Position numbers and translations under genes: made by a program
Notes under the pieces: generated by a model
Databases searched by the model: none
What the model was told of the DNA's origin: nothing
The model's input: only the letters and a program-made list of their open reading frames with translations
Assembly (NCBI RefSeq): GCF_958298935.1
Contig: NC_084925.1
Span: 17,233,001-17,297,000, forward strand
Source: Phragmites australis
Taxonomy: Eukaryota > Streptophyta > Magnoliopsida > Poales > Poaceae
DNA length: 64,000 nt
Direction of reading: 5' to 3'
Shown: one piece after another, positions 21,730 through 33,110 of the stretch
How positions within the stretch are numbered: position 1 is the first letter of the stretch
How the letters are laid out: each line of letters begins with the position of its first letter

Positions 21730-22033
21730 GGCCATCTCGAGTTTTTTGCTACAGTGTCAAACAGCTTCAGCGGAGTCTTTTATACGTGCTATAGTATCCA
21801 AACAGTGTTATAGATTCTAGATGCCACCCGTATATTTACTGTTTCTCTCGTCCATCTCTATCACTATTTATAGAAATTGACTGTGAGCCTAAAAGAAAAG
21901 GAAAAGTAATAGAAAATAAAAAATAGAGTAGCTGCTGGAGATAGAAAAGAATAGAGAGTAATATAATAGTGTTAGAGAATATTGTAATAGTATTATAGAT
22001 GATAAATTTTTAGAGTATCTGCTGGAGATGGCT
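21730..22033. mobile_element. Possible MITE
   Basis: AT-rich, about 300 bp, between ggccatctcgag and the inverted-like gctggagatggc. Ends beginning GCCATCTCCAGCAG are common in small grass DNA transposons. No clear target duplication, so this is tentative. Confidence 0.3.
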
Positions 22034-22239
22034 TTTAGTGGCTTGTGATAGAATAGAAGAAAAACTAATGTATCCTAAATCTAGAGCTGCAAAACCTTGT
22101 TAGCTTTTTTCTGAGTTGTTTCACTTATTATATGAGCTCATCATTTTTTAATAAGATCATTATATAATTCTACAATAATATTCTCAATATATATTTTATT
22201 ACAAAACAGTTAATTAGATAAATAAATCAAATTATCACA

Positions 22240-23816
22240 TGAAGTAGAAATATTTACCTTATGATTGAAATTAGAGAGGTAGATTGTTTTAAAAGGGTCT
22301 TAGGTTGAGATTCAATGCCCTCAAATTTTTTCTTAAATACTTCATGTTTCTTGTTTAACAATTCAAATTTGCTCAATATTATTTATAATTAGAAATAAAT
22401 GTAGTATAAATATCATTAAGGATATTGAATTTCTAAGTTCTTTAGCTTGTTTCTTTTAGGTCTTTTGTTGCTTATTGATCAATTCAAGAAGCTCTTCTTA
22501 AAAGGGTGAATATTTATCGGATTCATCATCATTTGTACTATTTTTAACACATTTGGTCATAGGGTACTTGTGTGATGATGATGACCTCGAGGAATGCTTC
22601 TCTTTGAGGAGTAGATGGTGAACCTCTCATCATTTGAACTTAAATCTTTAGGAAAAGCTTCTTTTTGAGGAGTAGATGGTGAAACTCTCGTCATTTGAAC
22701 TTAAATCTTTATCTTCACTCACCCATCAACCTATGTTTACAAATGCTTTAGCTCTTCCTTTTGTCTCCCTCTTAATTTTGGTCTTCTTCTCCTTCTTGAT
22801 ATGATAGATTGTGTTGATCAAGTCTTTAATGAAGATTGGATGATCAATTTTGGTATTGATCCTTTTGATATCATTCTCCAATCTTGAGATGAGCTTGGTG
22901 ATCGTGGGATCCATTTCTTTATCACTTGAGGTGTTTTACTTATCTTCTTTAGCGCTCTCTTCATGTTCATCACAATCATTTTCTTTTGAGTTTGACTCTT
23001 GCTCTTACCTCCTTATCTTCTCTTTCATGTGTAGGCAAGGATCGTGCTTACTTGTGAGGGCAAGATTTATAGTGTTGAATGATGAAGAATCTTCAACTCT
23101 CATATTCATGGTCATCTCATAGGTGGTAATTTTGCTGAATACTTGGCTTAGAGTCATCTTGCTCATGTCCTTATTATCGTAGATGATACAGACAATTAGC
23201 TTATACTTTGGAAGAGTAGCTTGAAGTATCTTTCTCACCACTTGATTGTCTTCAACTGGTATTAAACCTAGCTCATTGATCTTATTGACATGAATATTCA
23301 AATGTGAGTGCATATTATTAGACTTGGGCAAGTTGTTTAATGCTACTGAGCTTATAGACTAGCACATGATATTTCACATTGCGCACGTCTTTTGTGCTTT
23401 CATGTATTTCAATTAGGTTAGTTCAAATATCTTGTGTATTGCTAAGAGAATATACTCAATTGAATGCATTGATGGATAGAGAAAATAAAAGGATACTCTT
23501 TGTCAAGGCATCAAATTGCCTCTTCTTGTTTGTAAGATGTTCCTTCATCCCTTCCTTGGTAACTCTCCAAACATCTAAACCTTTGACATGAATAAAACAA
23601 GTCATTAGAATTTTCTATCAGGGGAAGTGAGTGTCGTCAAAATATAGAGCACTATCGAAATCTATCCCTACCTCAGACGTCATAAATCACTAGGCGATGA
23701 AGCCTAACCAATCAAAAAGATATGTGGTTAACTGATCAAAAGCCTAGTAGTGGTGTCAAATACCATTTGGATTGACATGTCCTTGTGAAAGGTTGAGCCC
23801 CGGCTCTAATACCAAT
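22240..23816 (-). pseudogene. Copia gag (UBN2-type) remnant after PBS
   Basis: On the minus strand a PBS (TTGGTATTAGAGCC, 23802-23815) follows the LTR end. Then a broken gag reads YKLIVCIIYDNKDMSKMTL and FSKITTYEMTMNM, matching the copia gag pattern of ALP.Y...I.....L..MTL..V...L...E. Stops and frame changes occur throughout, and the rest of the element is missing below about 22240. Confidence 0.65.
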
Positions 23817-24526
23817 TGAAAGGGATCGATGATGTCCTAAGAGGGGGTGAATTAGGACACCTAAATCTAATCGGCTCCAAAAACTTTACAAGATAAACAT
23901 ATATCAATTTCTATCTAAATATACTCTAGATTTATCTAGTGTGTCTACTCTACCGTTTAAAAATGTTTGCAACCTATAGTCAATCATAGAAAAATACACT
24001 AGGAAGGTAAACAAGCAAATATAGATTGCAAGTATGTAAATGTGGAAAGTAAAGAAGGTAAAGGAGAGCAAACTCAGAAAAAAGGATTTTTATCCCCATA
24101 GTATCGATGGCATAAATGCCACTCCTAGTACATGTTAGAATAGCTACTTAGGTTATTGCTCCTGAACGGCATCTGGTCATGACTGTTGAGCCACCTAGGC
24201 CTCAAGTAGATTGAGCCATCAAGCCACTAATGCAAGGCTCACCATAAGCCTTTTTTTTTGCTTACTTACTATCGTCTTCACTTCGGAGCTTAAGCCACCA
24301 AGATAAGGGTCTCCGTGTCCTCCGCGTCACCATACAAGCTTCTTGCGTCGCTCCACACCAAGTTAGAAGGTCATCAAACTTAAGCCACAAGGCTCACGCT
24401 GCCGATGAGTCACCGAGATTCCAAAGCGCTGACGTACCACTTGGTACATGGTAGGATCACTCCTTGATCCCCTCTCTACTCTAGGTAGAAATACCTAGCA
24501 ACAACTCTCTTTAGGCTTAATATCCC
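23817..24526 (-). repeat. Copia LTR, PBS-proximal part
   Basis: On the minus strand it ends ..GATCCCTTTCA directly before the PBS, the usual form of SIRE/Opie-type LTRs. It is separated from its other part (28520-29267) by a gypsy insertion. Confidence 0.65.
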
Positions 24527-24531
24527 TAATC

Positions 24532-26728
24532 TATCACACCTAGTTTCAACAGACAAAACCATATGCGGCTTATGTGTACCTAGGATGTTTAACACATATA
24601 AGGATGTCACAAGTGAAGTAACAAAAGCAATACTTTTAAAAAAATAAATGTTCAACTCTGACGATAATTGACATATATTATCTTCTATGTAGAAATCTAC
24701 AATGGAACAGAAGCACCGATGCCCAACAACACCGTAGACAACCGACCGGGAGACACGCACCTGGAACATTGCATCCTTTTCTTGATAGTCTTCAACATCT
24801 TCACTCACTGAGCAGCACCACGTATGTCGCATGGCATAGGGAAAATAGTAAGGGTGAGCACATGCCGCGCTCAACAAGTGTACAAGAGAATAATGATATG
24901 CATGCTTATAACAAGAATAGGCTGACACAAGGTATATTTACGTAAATACGAGTAAAGAAACGTAATTGAACTTAAAAGCATTGAGCAGTTATTAAGTGAA
25001 TAACCCCAATTAATCCAACCATTAACCAATATCCAAGGTTAACCACCTTTCAAACCATAACCATCTCGTACCACCTTGCAACACCCAAGGTTAACTACCT
25101 GTAAACCATAATCATCTTGTACCACCTTGCAACACCCAAGGTTAACTACCTTACAAACCATAACCATCTCATACCACCAGTACTATAACCATAACCACAA
25201 CCATAACCAACCATACCATAACCATAATCAAAACCATTCTAACTAATCATGTGAGGATACAATTATCCCATAACCGTTGGCTTGACTATTATAACACTTT
25301 TTACACTCTACACAGGTTGTCCAACTTTACCCACGAGACATGATTTTCTTATTGTCGTGTTTGCAAGCCACTTAACACACTACTATGGTTTGTCGCTAGG
25401 AGATCACTTCATGACACGTTCCATTAATTAGAGCCTACTCCAGTATGCATCTGCTGACTCTAGGTTTCACCGTCAGGATTTACCAGAATTCCCTTCCAAC
25501 CCAAAAGCCCCTTTTTGTCTCAGCCCAACGTATACTGGATAGAACTCTAACTAATATGTCAAGCCTTACCCATATTGGCCTTATAGTTGGCACGGTACTA
25601 TTTGGTTGTCGCTCCATGAACTGATCCTTACTTAGATTATTTGAGCAAAGACTAAATCAACAAAGCATCCGGAGTTCGTGTACGACACGACATAGAGTCC
25701 GAGTTTGATTCTGAGTCGGTTACAATTGCCGTTCTCGCAGCCCTATATTCTGAGGAAAATATCTCCACTATCCGAAATCAAAGTTGGATGTTTTTGGACT
25801 CTATCTTGTAGTACTTGAAAATATATACAACTTTGATATTCATTGGAACATATGAAAACACCATATTGATTTTCAAAAATGTGTCACAAGATAAATTGCT
25901 GAACTCGAACTTATCTGCGCAGCATTGATTTCGGGAGTCATAACTCCTAGCTCCAATATACAAAAGGGGACTTCCATAGCTGCAAATTGAAGCTCTCAAG
26001 GATACCTACAACTTTGGTACTGCAAAGATTTGTATTTGAGGCCATCTTAAACTCAAAAACTGCATTGGAAGATGAGGTTGTCTAGGACTCCATGAATACT
26101 TATAGATTTCGTAGATCTTTTTGTTGGGCCTTCTAGAAGACTTGTGTGCCAGCTGTGAGATTGGACTTGGGCAAGATTGGGATCAAGGGCACTTGCATAT
26201 CTAGGGTTTTAGAAAAGAAATTTTTGTAGAGAAAATTTGAATAGAGATTGAATTTGAATTGAGCTTGGAGTGAATTTTGAGATAAAGGAAAGATGAGAGT
26301 AAACAAGAATAGGAGTAGATAAAGAATTTGGATTTGAATTTGGATAAGATTTGAGGAAAATAAAAGATTAACTTTGAAACAAGGATTTGGATAAGATTTG
26401 AATTGAACTAGAGAAGGATTATGCATGATCAATGGTTGAATAGATGATGAATTCAAGAATTTTGAATTCTAAACATTAAGATCTTAACTTAATCACTATT
26501 GAGTTTTGTAAAAATCTTTTCAAAACCTTTTTCACTCAAAACAGCATAGAGAAAAAAAAGAACTCTAATGTATTTACTTGGGTCCTAGCAAAATCCAGCA
26601 TGCAATGAGCAAGAATAATACCTAGGTTGTTTGTGAAAATAAGTTTTAAACTACTCTACTGGTGAAGTTACTCACTAATGTTGGAAAATTTTAAAAAGTT
26701 ATAAAATTATGGAAAGTAGGGTGTTACA
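24532..26728 (-). repeat. 3' LTR of element A
   Basis: On the minus strand it starts TGTAACACCC after the polypurine tract AAGGGGGTATATT (26729-26741) and ends GGTGTGATA. It includes an acidic open segment, SEDVEDYQEKDAMF, starting at 24807 after a ctgctcag acceptor, which corresponds in position to the last exon of the LTR mini-gene in the other families. Confidence 0.8.
25033..25178. repeat. Minisatellite of about 52 bp, nearly three units
   Basis: Units beginning ccaaggttaac at 25033, 25085 and 25136, each continuing ...aaccataaccatct...taccacc. They are followed by an ACCATA-type microsatellite to about 25260. Lies inside the 3' LTR of element A. Confidence 0.8.
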
Positions 26729-27640
26729 AATATACCCCCTTAAATGAATCTCGCCCTCAAGATTCGAAAAGGCTAGAAAAGAGGTGAGGGAAACTTCTTT
26801 TGTCTTCCATCTGGCTTCATTAGTGTTGACTTCATTGCACTTTGAACATCGGGATTACCTTGCTTCCATCAACTCTTCCAACTATCTTAGAAATCTTGAC
26901 TATCATTTAGGCTCATCCCACAATTTCACTAAACTTTTGTCATTCAATTCATTCTAGGGACAACATCTTCATCCTTAGCTTTCAAAGCCATAAGTATGGA
27001 TGAAAAATATACCCCCTTAAAAAGGCTTATGCCAGAGCATACACAATTTTCTCTCATTTTTTTTCCTACAAAGGAGCTTATTATCAAGAACTTTATCATT
27101 GACATCAAGCACTTCGTCTGAGTGTTGAAATTGAACTTATGCAAAGTGAGGCACTTATTCGTACTTTAGCTGATCCAATATGTTAGTTTTCTACAATAGA
27201 AATACACTCCTCTTAGCATCAGGAACAAGATACCTCTTCGAACACTTGCTGGTGTATTGACCTTCTGTATAGTGAAAACACACCGTTGTTGTGGAGGCAT
27301 TTTGAGAGTTTCTCTTGATCTAAAGGGTTTCTTGGTTGATAGGAGACGGTGCTTGTTCCAGAGTGGAACATAGCCATGATCTGCTACCTGCTTGTTGGTA
27401 TTGGAGAGCTCTATTCCTCTTCTTGTTGTTGTGTTGCTGACTATGCTTGTCTTCTGCATGCAGAGCGTCTATGCTCTGTAGCAGACTTCTCATATTCTAA
27501 GCCATGACTTGAAGGATTTGAGTCTCGGTCATTAAAAGTTGATCCTTATTGAATTAGGGTGACATCTACGGGTTGTTGTTGTTGTTGTTGGTATCTTTAC
27601 CAAGCTAACCTTTCTTTGTGTTCCCCATCTGATCGGGATT
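26729..27640 (-). pseudogene. Gag remnant of element A
   Basis: From ATG near 27626 on the minus strand: MGNTKKG, an Asn run encoded by gttgtt repeats, then TETQILQVMA as in chromovirus gags, and a knuckle-like CFHYTEGQYTSKC with one Cys replaced. It then runs directly to the polypurine tract; everything from protease to integrase is deleted. Confidence 0.6.
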
Positions 27641-28059
27641 GAGGAGGAAGGTTGGGGCAAGAAGAGAAAGGACTAGAAGGAGAAGACCTAGCTATATTAT
27701 TAACTATATAGATAGTAAGCATATAGGAGTTGTGGCCGTGTACTGGATGCTAAAGCATCCCATAACGCACACCAACACTCAAACAGAGGAACCAAATCAG
27801 ACAAGGCACACAATACAAACACACACTACTAACATGTCTAACGATTCTAAAAACTAGGGGAAATACTCCTATGACTGGGGAAAACTAAAGCTGACAGTAG
27901 CGCATGTGGTGGATGATGCTTCCTTCTGCTGAAGAGTCTTCAACTCCAACTTTGAAAATATTCAAGCAAGATAGATGAGCAAGGTTGTCAGGAGCATCTT
28001 CCTCGGCATAGTATCCAGGACTGGTCAACAGACTATATGTTTGACATGAGGGAGAGGTG
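27641..28059 (-). other. Unassigned part between gag and truncated 5' LTR of element A
   Basis: No PBS or LTR end recognised. It may be the leader with rearranged LTR sequence. Nothing further is visible. Confidence 0.3.
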
Positions 28060-28514
28060 GAAAACTATTTTTGCTACATAGGATGAAATAGGAGTAGAAA
28101 AGGAATTTGGATTTGGATTTGGATAGGATTTGAGGAAAAAATCGACTTTAAACAAGGATTTGGATAAATTTTGATTTGGACTAGAGAAGGATGATGTATG
28201 ATCAATGATTGAATAGATGGTGAATTCAATGATTTTGAATTCCAACCATTAAGATCCTTAACTTAATCACTATTGAGTTTTGTAAAAACCTTTTCAAAAC
28301 CTTTCTCACTCAAAACACCAAAGAGAAAGAAAAAAAAAACTCTAATGCATTTACCTGGATCCTAGCATAATCCAACATGCAATGCACAAGAATAATAACC
28401 TAGGTTTCTTAGTTATTTATGAAAATAAGTTTTAAACTACTCTACTCGTGAAGCTACTCACTAATGTTGGAAAATTTTAAAAATTTGTAAAATTCTGGAA
28501 AGTAGGGTGCTACA
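28060..28514 (-). repeat. Truncated 5' LTR of element A
   Basis: About 455 bp that align along their whole length with 26270-26728 of the 3' LTR (for example gagttttgtaaaaa and ctactcactaatgttgg). It begins TGTAGCACCC on the minus strand. Confidence 0.8.
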
Positions 28515-28519
28515 TAATC

Positions 28520-29267
28520 ACTCTTTAATCTTGTGCTAGTTGCCTTGGATGATAACTTTTAGCACTTTGGTGGCTTGGATGTCTTCTCAAGTGTATGTGA
28601 GTTTCTCTGAACTCCAACACAGTCAAATGACCAAGTGGAGGGATGGTATTTATAGTCTCAGACCCGCGAGCTAGTTGTTGCCCCAATGGTCACATTTTTT
28701 ATGACCGGCGGATATTTCGGCATGCACCACTTCCAGATTCGGTACCATCCAGTGTGTATCCTCCACTCACAGCCTCTGTTGCTAGCTATCACTAGCCATT
28801 GCAGCTCTGTGAATCCTCCAACGATTCCTCTGATGCAAGCGCTAGACCATCCGGCATGTATATCCCATTCTTCCACTGAACCGACAGAAATCCCTCTGTA
28901 TATTGATCCAGCAAAACCTCCAGTGTATACGCTGTACCATCCTACGTGTACAACTCCAAATCTTTCTTTGAGAAACACTCCGGTGTGTTCAACACTTCAT
29001 CACCGGACCATCCGGCGTGTACAACTTAAAATTCCCACTTTTGACAAAACACTTTAGCATGTACAAGCCCTTAAGCGCCGGACCAACCGGCGTGTACATT
29101 TTTCCTAGGACTTGTCCAATTCAATTCAATCTTTGTCCTACTTTGATGGCTTCTTTATGTGTTGCATCCATGAGACCAACTAAGGCATATAATTGACAAA
29201 TATATTAGTCCCATTGACTATATTTTCATTAATCACTAAAATCATATACATACCCTAAAAGGGACAT
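28520..29267 (-). repeat. Copia LTR, distal part
   Basis: Continuation of the LTR at 23817-24526 beyond the gypsy insertion. It contains several copies of the ggaccatccggcgtgtac motif (about 28848, 29005, 29078) typical of SIRE/Opie-like LTRs in grasses, and the start-proximal segment ttgactatattttcattaatcac. The exact start near 29267 is uncertain. Confidence 0.6.
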
Positions 29268-29279
29268 GTTCGCTACATG

Positions 29280-29914
29280 CTAACTCTTTGTTGGCCACAT
29301 GAGCCTACATCTTTCTCTCCTTTCCTAGTAACTGAACCAACACTATCGGACTCTTTTTTCTCCTCTTCTTTCCCCATAGTTGACTTCTAATCTATTGAAT
29401 TCAAATCTGAATTTTCATTTGAATTACACACTTCTTTTACATGATAAACTTTCTTCACTACTTTATCATTAGACTGATTTCTTGGCTCGAGCCGGTCTGA
29501 CATAGGGTATGATAATCTATCAAACACTGGCTTTCTCAGAGCTTTCCAACTTGGATGGAATGGTCCAAAAGCCATAAGAGGCGGCAACATCAATGAACCC
29601 CACCATCCCCATGGTGGACAAGGAGTAAAAATGGCAGGAGGAGGTCCCCGTGGCATACGCATTAGCAACCTAAAGGGAGGACATGGTGTTGCTTCATAAA
29701 AATTCTCCTGTCAATGATTCCAACCGTCAAACCCATGCTTCGGAGGTGATCTTGATCGCTTAAAATTATTAGGCCAACTAGCACCCTTTTAGGTGGCCTT
29801 ACCATCCTCATACTTAGCTAGAAGCTCCTTAAATATGGGATTTGGCCTTTCAACCCTTTTGACGGTCTTGCTTCTACTTTCATTAACCTTCCGATGATCA
29901 ACTTTCGGGCTTTT
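29280..29914 (-). pseudogene. Retroelement gag-like remnant D, distal part
   Basis: Minus strand: ERPNPIFKELLAKYEDGKAT, a Trp/Pro-rich segment (PPAIFTPCPPWGWWGSLM) and KPVFDRLSYPMSDRLEP. These are features I know from gag-like proteins of some grass gypsy elements. It continues across the 11.4-kb insertion into 41297-41640. Stops interrupt it. Confidence 0.5.
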
Positions 29915-29919
29915 TGATT
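29915..29919. repeat. Left target duplication of element C
   Basis: tgatt, repeated exactly at 41292-41296. Confidence 0.9.
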
Positions 29920-31254
29920 TGTAACACCCAAAAATTCAATATTTTCAATAATTTAAAATTTTGCTAGAAATTAATCAGGTGCTGCAACTTAGCTCAATAG
30001 GAAATTAATTTCTAAATTTAACTTGGCCTAGGTAAATTGTTTGATTGTATTCATGCCGTTATAAATGCAATAAGGTTTTATTGGGTGGAAAAAGTTTGCA
30101 AATTTTGCTAGATTTCGTCACTTTATTACCTCATTTGAAATTGATTTGAAATCAAATTGGAAAAAGAATTCCTAAAGGAAGAATGCTCTCGGGCCGAATT
30201 CTCATTTTTCTCGGCCCAAACCCCCTCCTCCCCTCTTCTTTCTCTCCCGCATGGGCCGCCGACCTCCCTTTCCCCGTGCCGGCCCGCAGGCTGAGCCGGC
30301 TTGATGGAGTCCCGAGCCGTCGCCCCGCTCTCGCTGCCGCGTGGGACCCACCGAGTCCCGAGCCGTGCGCCAAATCGAGCCAAAGGCTCTCCTTCTCCCA
30401 CCTCCGTCCGCCCGCCTCCTTGTTTAACGCTGCCGTCGCCGTTTTACAATTGCGGCCTCCCCCGTTCATCTCCCCGCCCCGAATCGCCTCTGCCGCGTGC
30501 ACATGCCCCTCCCCCTTCTTTTCCCTTCTTCAATTTGGTGAAACAGGCGTCCGTTGCCGTTTCCGGCTGTATGGAGTTAGCTCCGGTATTGAAGTCCGGG
30601 CGGCTGTGCATCCCTCCCCCTTCCTTCCCCTCTATAAAATCCGAAGCCACTGAGTTCTCCATTCTCTTGCGTGCCCCGTCCAACCCTCTACGCCCTTTCT
30701 TCTCTCTCTTGGCTTGCCATCACCATTGTCTCCGGTAAGGAGCTCCGCCGACACCGACCTTCGTGACCAAACCGTCTCCGGTCAATTTGACCCGTCCATC
30801 ATCTTCGCAGGACCCTCCGGCTTCGGTTTCGCGGTTCGCTGTCATCGTTCGAGTGCCAGAGCTTACCTTCCGCCGCTGCACCGACCGCCGCCGCCACCCT
30901 CGTCGTCGCCCAGTCACCCCGACGCCCCTCCGGCCATCCTTTTGCTCGAGGTGAGTTCGCCAGACTCCCCTCACTCCTTTCCATCGCTCGTCGGAGCAGC
31001 CCGGAAGCTGAAGCCCGATTTGGCCAACTCCGGCCGCACTCCGACCACCCCGTCGCCGTCAGCCGCCGTTCTCGCCGCTGTACCGAACCCAGAACAACCT
31101 CGGCTGTCGATCTCCCTTCTATGGCCAGGATTAAAACCTCTTCGTTTTTGAAGTTCCGTCCACCGTGGACTCGTGGACCGGCCATCCGGCCCTGGCCCAT
31201 GGGCTCATGAACCCATTTCACATCCTTTTCTAATAGAAGAATAAATTAATAATG

Positions 31255-31344
31255 TTTATGACATCATAAATCCAATTTTCAGTATAAAAACAATTCAGAT
31301 TTATGACATCATAAATCCAATTTTCAGTATAAAAACAATTCGGA
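31255..31344 (+). repeat. 45-bp tandem duplication in the 5' LTR
   Basis: Two copies of tttatgacatcataaatcca..., 31255-31299 and 31300-31344. The 3' LTR has a single copy, so the duplication arose after insertion or one copy was lost there. Confidence 0.9.
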
Positions 31345-31541
31345 TTTTCTCTGATAATAAGAAAAATTGGAGAAACACCCTTGGAACTTCAAACGCTCAC
31401 AACTTTTTGCTCGTAGCTCCGATTTAGACGATCTTTGCGCACATATTCTCATAGCGACGTGTAGATTCTGTTTATAGGGTTTTCCCTAGTTTTAGGTCTG
31501 TTTGGTGTACTGTTCTTATGTATGATTGTGTGCTCGTGTAG

Positions 31542-31613
31542 ACGATTCAGTCTAGGAGTTCGAAAACTTTCAGGAAGAAGATTTTGAAGGACCTGTGCAT
31601 CACTTCGACGAAG
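31542..31613 (+). CDS. Candidate acidic exon inside the element C LTR
   Basis: 72 bp between acceptor gtgctcgtgtag and donor GAAG|GCAAGT, a GC-AG type donor with otherwise perfect consensus. Reads EFENFQEEDFEGPVHHFDE after one in-frame TAG. Starts with two bases and ends with one base of a codon, as the exon at 7959-8066 does. Joined to the exon at 32649 it stays in frame. The corresponding part is deleted from the 3' LTR. Confidence 0.45.
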
Positions 31614-32648
31614 GCAAGTGTCTTGACCATGTTGCAAACCCAGTTTTTATAAAAAAATAGTCTTTATCCAATATGCATGCCGTTTTACAAAATGGGTAGT
31701 ATAGCAAATACTAGTGTTAGTTGTAGATGTTTTATCCTTAAAATAACATCATGTTTATGCTTAGCCATGCTTTTAGATGAACATGTAGCGTGTAGGTGAT
31801 GAATCATGAGTTATGAACTAAAAAGTTGATATAGGAAGTATGTCATGAAAACTGATGTCGTTAAGGGAGTTAACAACAAAGATAATTGGGGTTTTGGGCA
31901 AGAAAGGGCTATTTTTTCTGGCATGGTTGGTTGTTTTGAAATGTTTGGTAATCTACCTTTATGGGGTTATTGACGGTCTTGCCCAGACCATTTTAAGGAT
32001 CGGTTCATGGAGCGACCACCCATTGCAAACAGAACAACCACGAGACCAATATGGTAGTGCTTGGCCTAGTAATTAGATGTTCTCCCAGTGTTGTATGAGC
32101 CAATTGGATGTGTAGATAAGGAAGGGTTACTTGCCGATTCTACCTGGCACAAGAGGGGGCTTCTGGGGTGAAGGGTTACTCCACTTATGTATGGTAGTGA
32201 AACCATAGTGGGCAAGTGCATACTGGGAGACTCTTTAAAAAAGCCTTGTAGTGATCTCTTGGCGCACACCCCTGAAGTGTGTAAGGTACCAGCAGGTACC
32301 GGCAACAGAGAAGATCACAACTCGTGGGTAAAGTGTACAAACTCTGCAGAGTGTCAAACTGAATATTTAGCCGTGCTCACAGTTATGAGAAGCATGGACC
32401 CTCACATGATTAGTCGGGTGGTTGTCTTTCTTGGTTGAGAATTGGTTGAATTCTCGGAGGTTAAAGAAAATCTTTTGTACATCTTTTCTTGTTTAAAATA
32501 AAATTTACTTTTCCATAGTTCAGGGGTAAAATAAGCTTTTATGCAAATGAAACCCTAGATAATAGGAAACCTTGTTTCAAGCCACCATATTAAATTAAAT
32601 TTTCCCCCACTTGTTGAGTATTGGAAATACTCACACTTGTTGTTTCAG

Positions 32649-32710
32649 AAGGTGAAACTTTTGAAGAATTCCCTGAGGATGACTTCCCTGAAGATGATGC
32701 TGAGTTCTAG
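32649..32710 (+). CDS. Candidate last exon inside the element C 5' LTR
   Basis: After acceptor ttgttgtttcag it reads GETFEEFPEDDFPEDDAEF and stops at 32708-32710. Strongly acidic. The 3' LTR copy (41010-41071) is also open with the same ending. The intron would be 1,035 bp. Confidence 0.45.
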
Positions 32711-32941
32711 GCTTGTGGAACTCCCGGTCGGCTGCTTGTTGGCTTGGAGCTGCGCCGTTCTTTTCCGCTATGGTGTATTTTCTTTAGACCCGTGTGTGGT
32801 CATTTTGTAATAATTAGCGTTGTAATAAGAAGCATTGTGTCTGTTACACACTAATGAAGTCACTATATGTATGAATAAACTGATCCTGATATACATATAA
32901 TTTACATCTGGTTTTGGTCTTAAAACTGGGTGTGACAGAAG

Positions 32942-32954
32942 TGGTATTAGAGCC
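32942..32954 (+). other. Primer-binding site of element C
   Basis: tggtattagagcc, four bases after the 5' LTR. Complementary to the initiator tRNA-Met 3' end with one mismatch. Confidence 0.85.
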
Positions 32955-33110
32955 GTGTTGATCGTAGGTCTCAAGCCTAGCTAGAAATAGTCGCATATTA
33001 AGGATTAATTTATAAAAACTATATTTGCAAAATTTTCGCTTACCCTTGAGCTTCATTTTATTACTTTATTGAAAATGTTTTACTGATACTCTCTTGTTTC
33101 CAAACTGTAG

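Larger units (their letters stand above)
24532..28514 (-). mobile_element. Internally deleted gypsy element A nested in the copia LTR
   Basis: Bounded by tatcacacc at the left and gctaca at the right on the plus strand (TGTAGC...GGTGTGATA on its own strand). It is flanked by a perfect 5-bp duplication taatc (24527-24531 and 28515-28519). It holds a 2,197-bp 3' LTR, a short gag remnant and a truncated 5' LTR; protease and pol are absent. Confidence 0.85.
29920..32937 (+). repeat. 5' LTR of element C (3,018 bp)
   Basis: TGTAACACCC...GGGTGTGACA. TATA box tctataaaat at 30631-30640, preceded and followed by a GC-rich, exon-like region with a consensus donor CTCGAG|GTGAGT at 30951. It includes a 45-bp tandem duplication (31255-31344) and two exon-like segments (31542-31613 and 32649-32710). 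Confidence 0.95.

Noticed and set aside
29915..29925. CRISPR or other prokaryotic arrays anywhere in the window
   Set aside because: The only tandem arrays are minisatellites without spacers; all coding sequence is of plant transposons.
30183..31151. Pro/Ser-rich ORFs up to 156 codons in the GC-rich part of the element C LTR (and copies at 38999-39985)
   Set aside because: Frames are not preserved between the two LTRs. They look like leader or exon-0 sequence, but no single frame could be supported.
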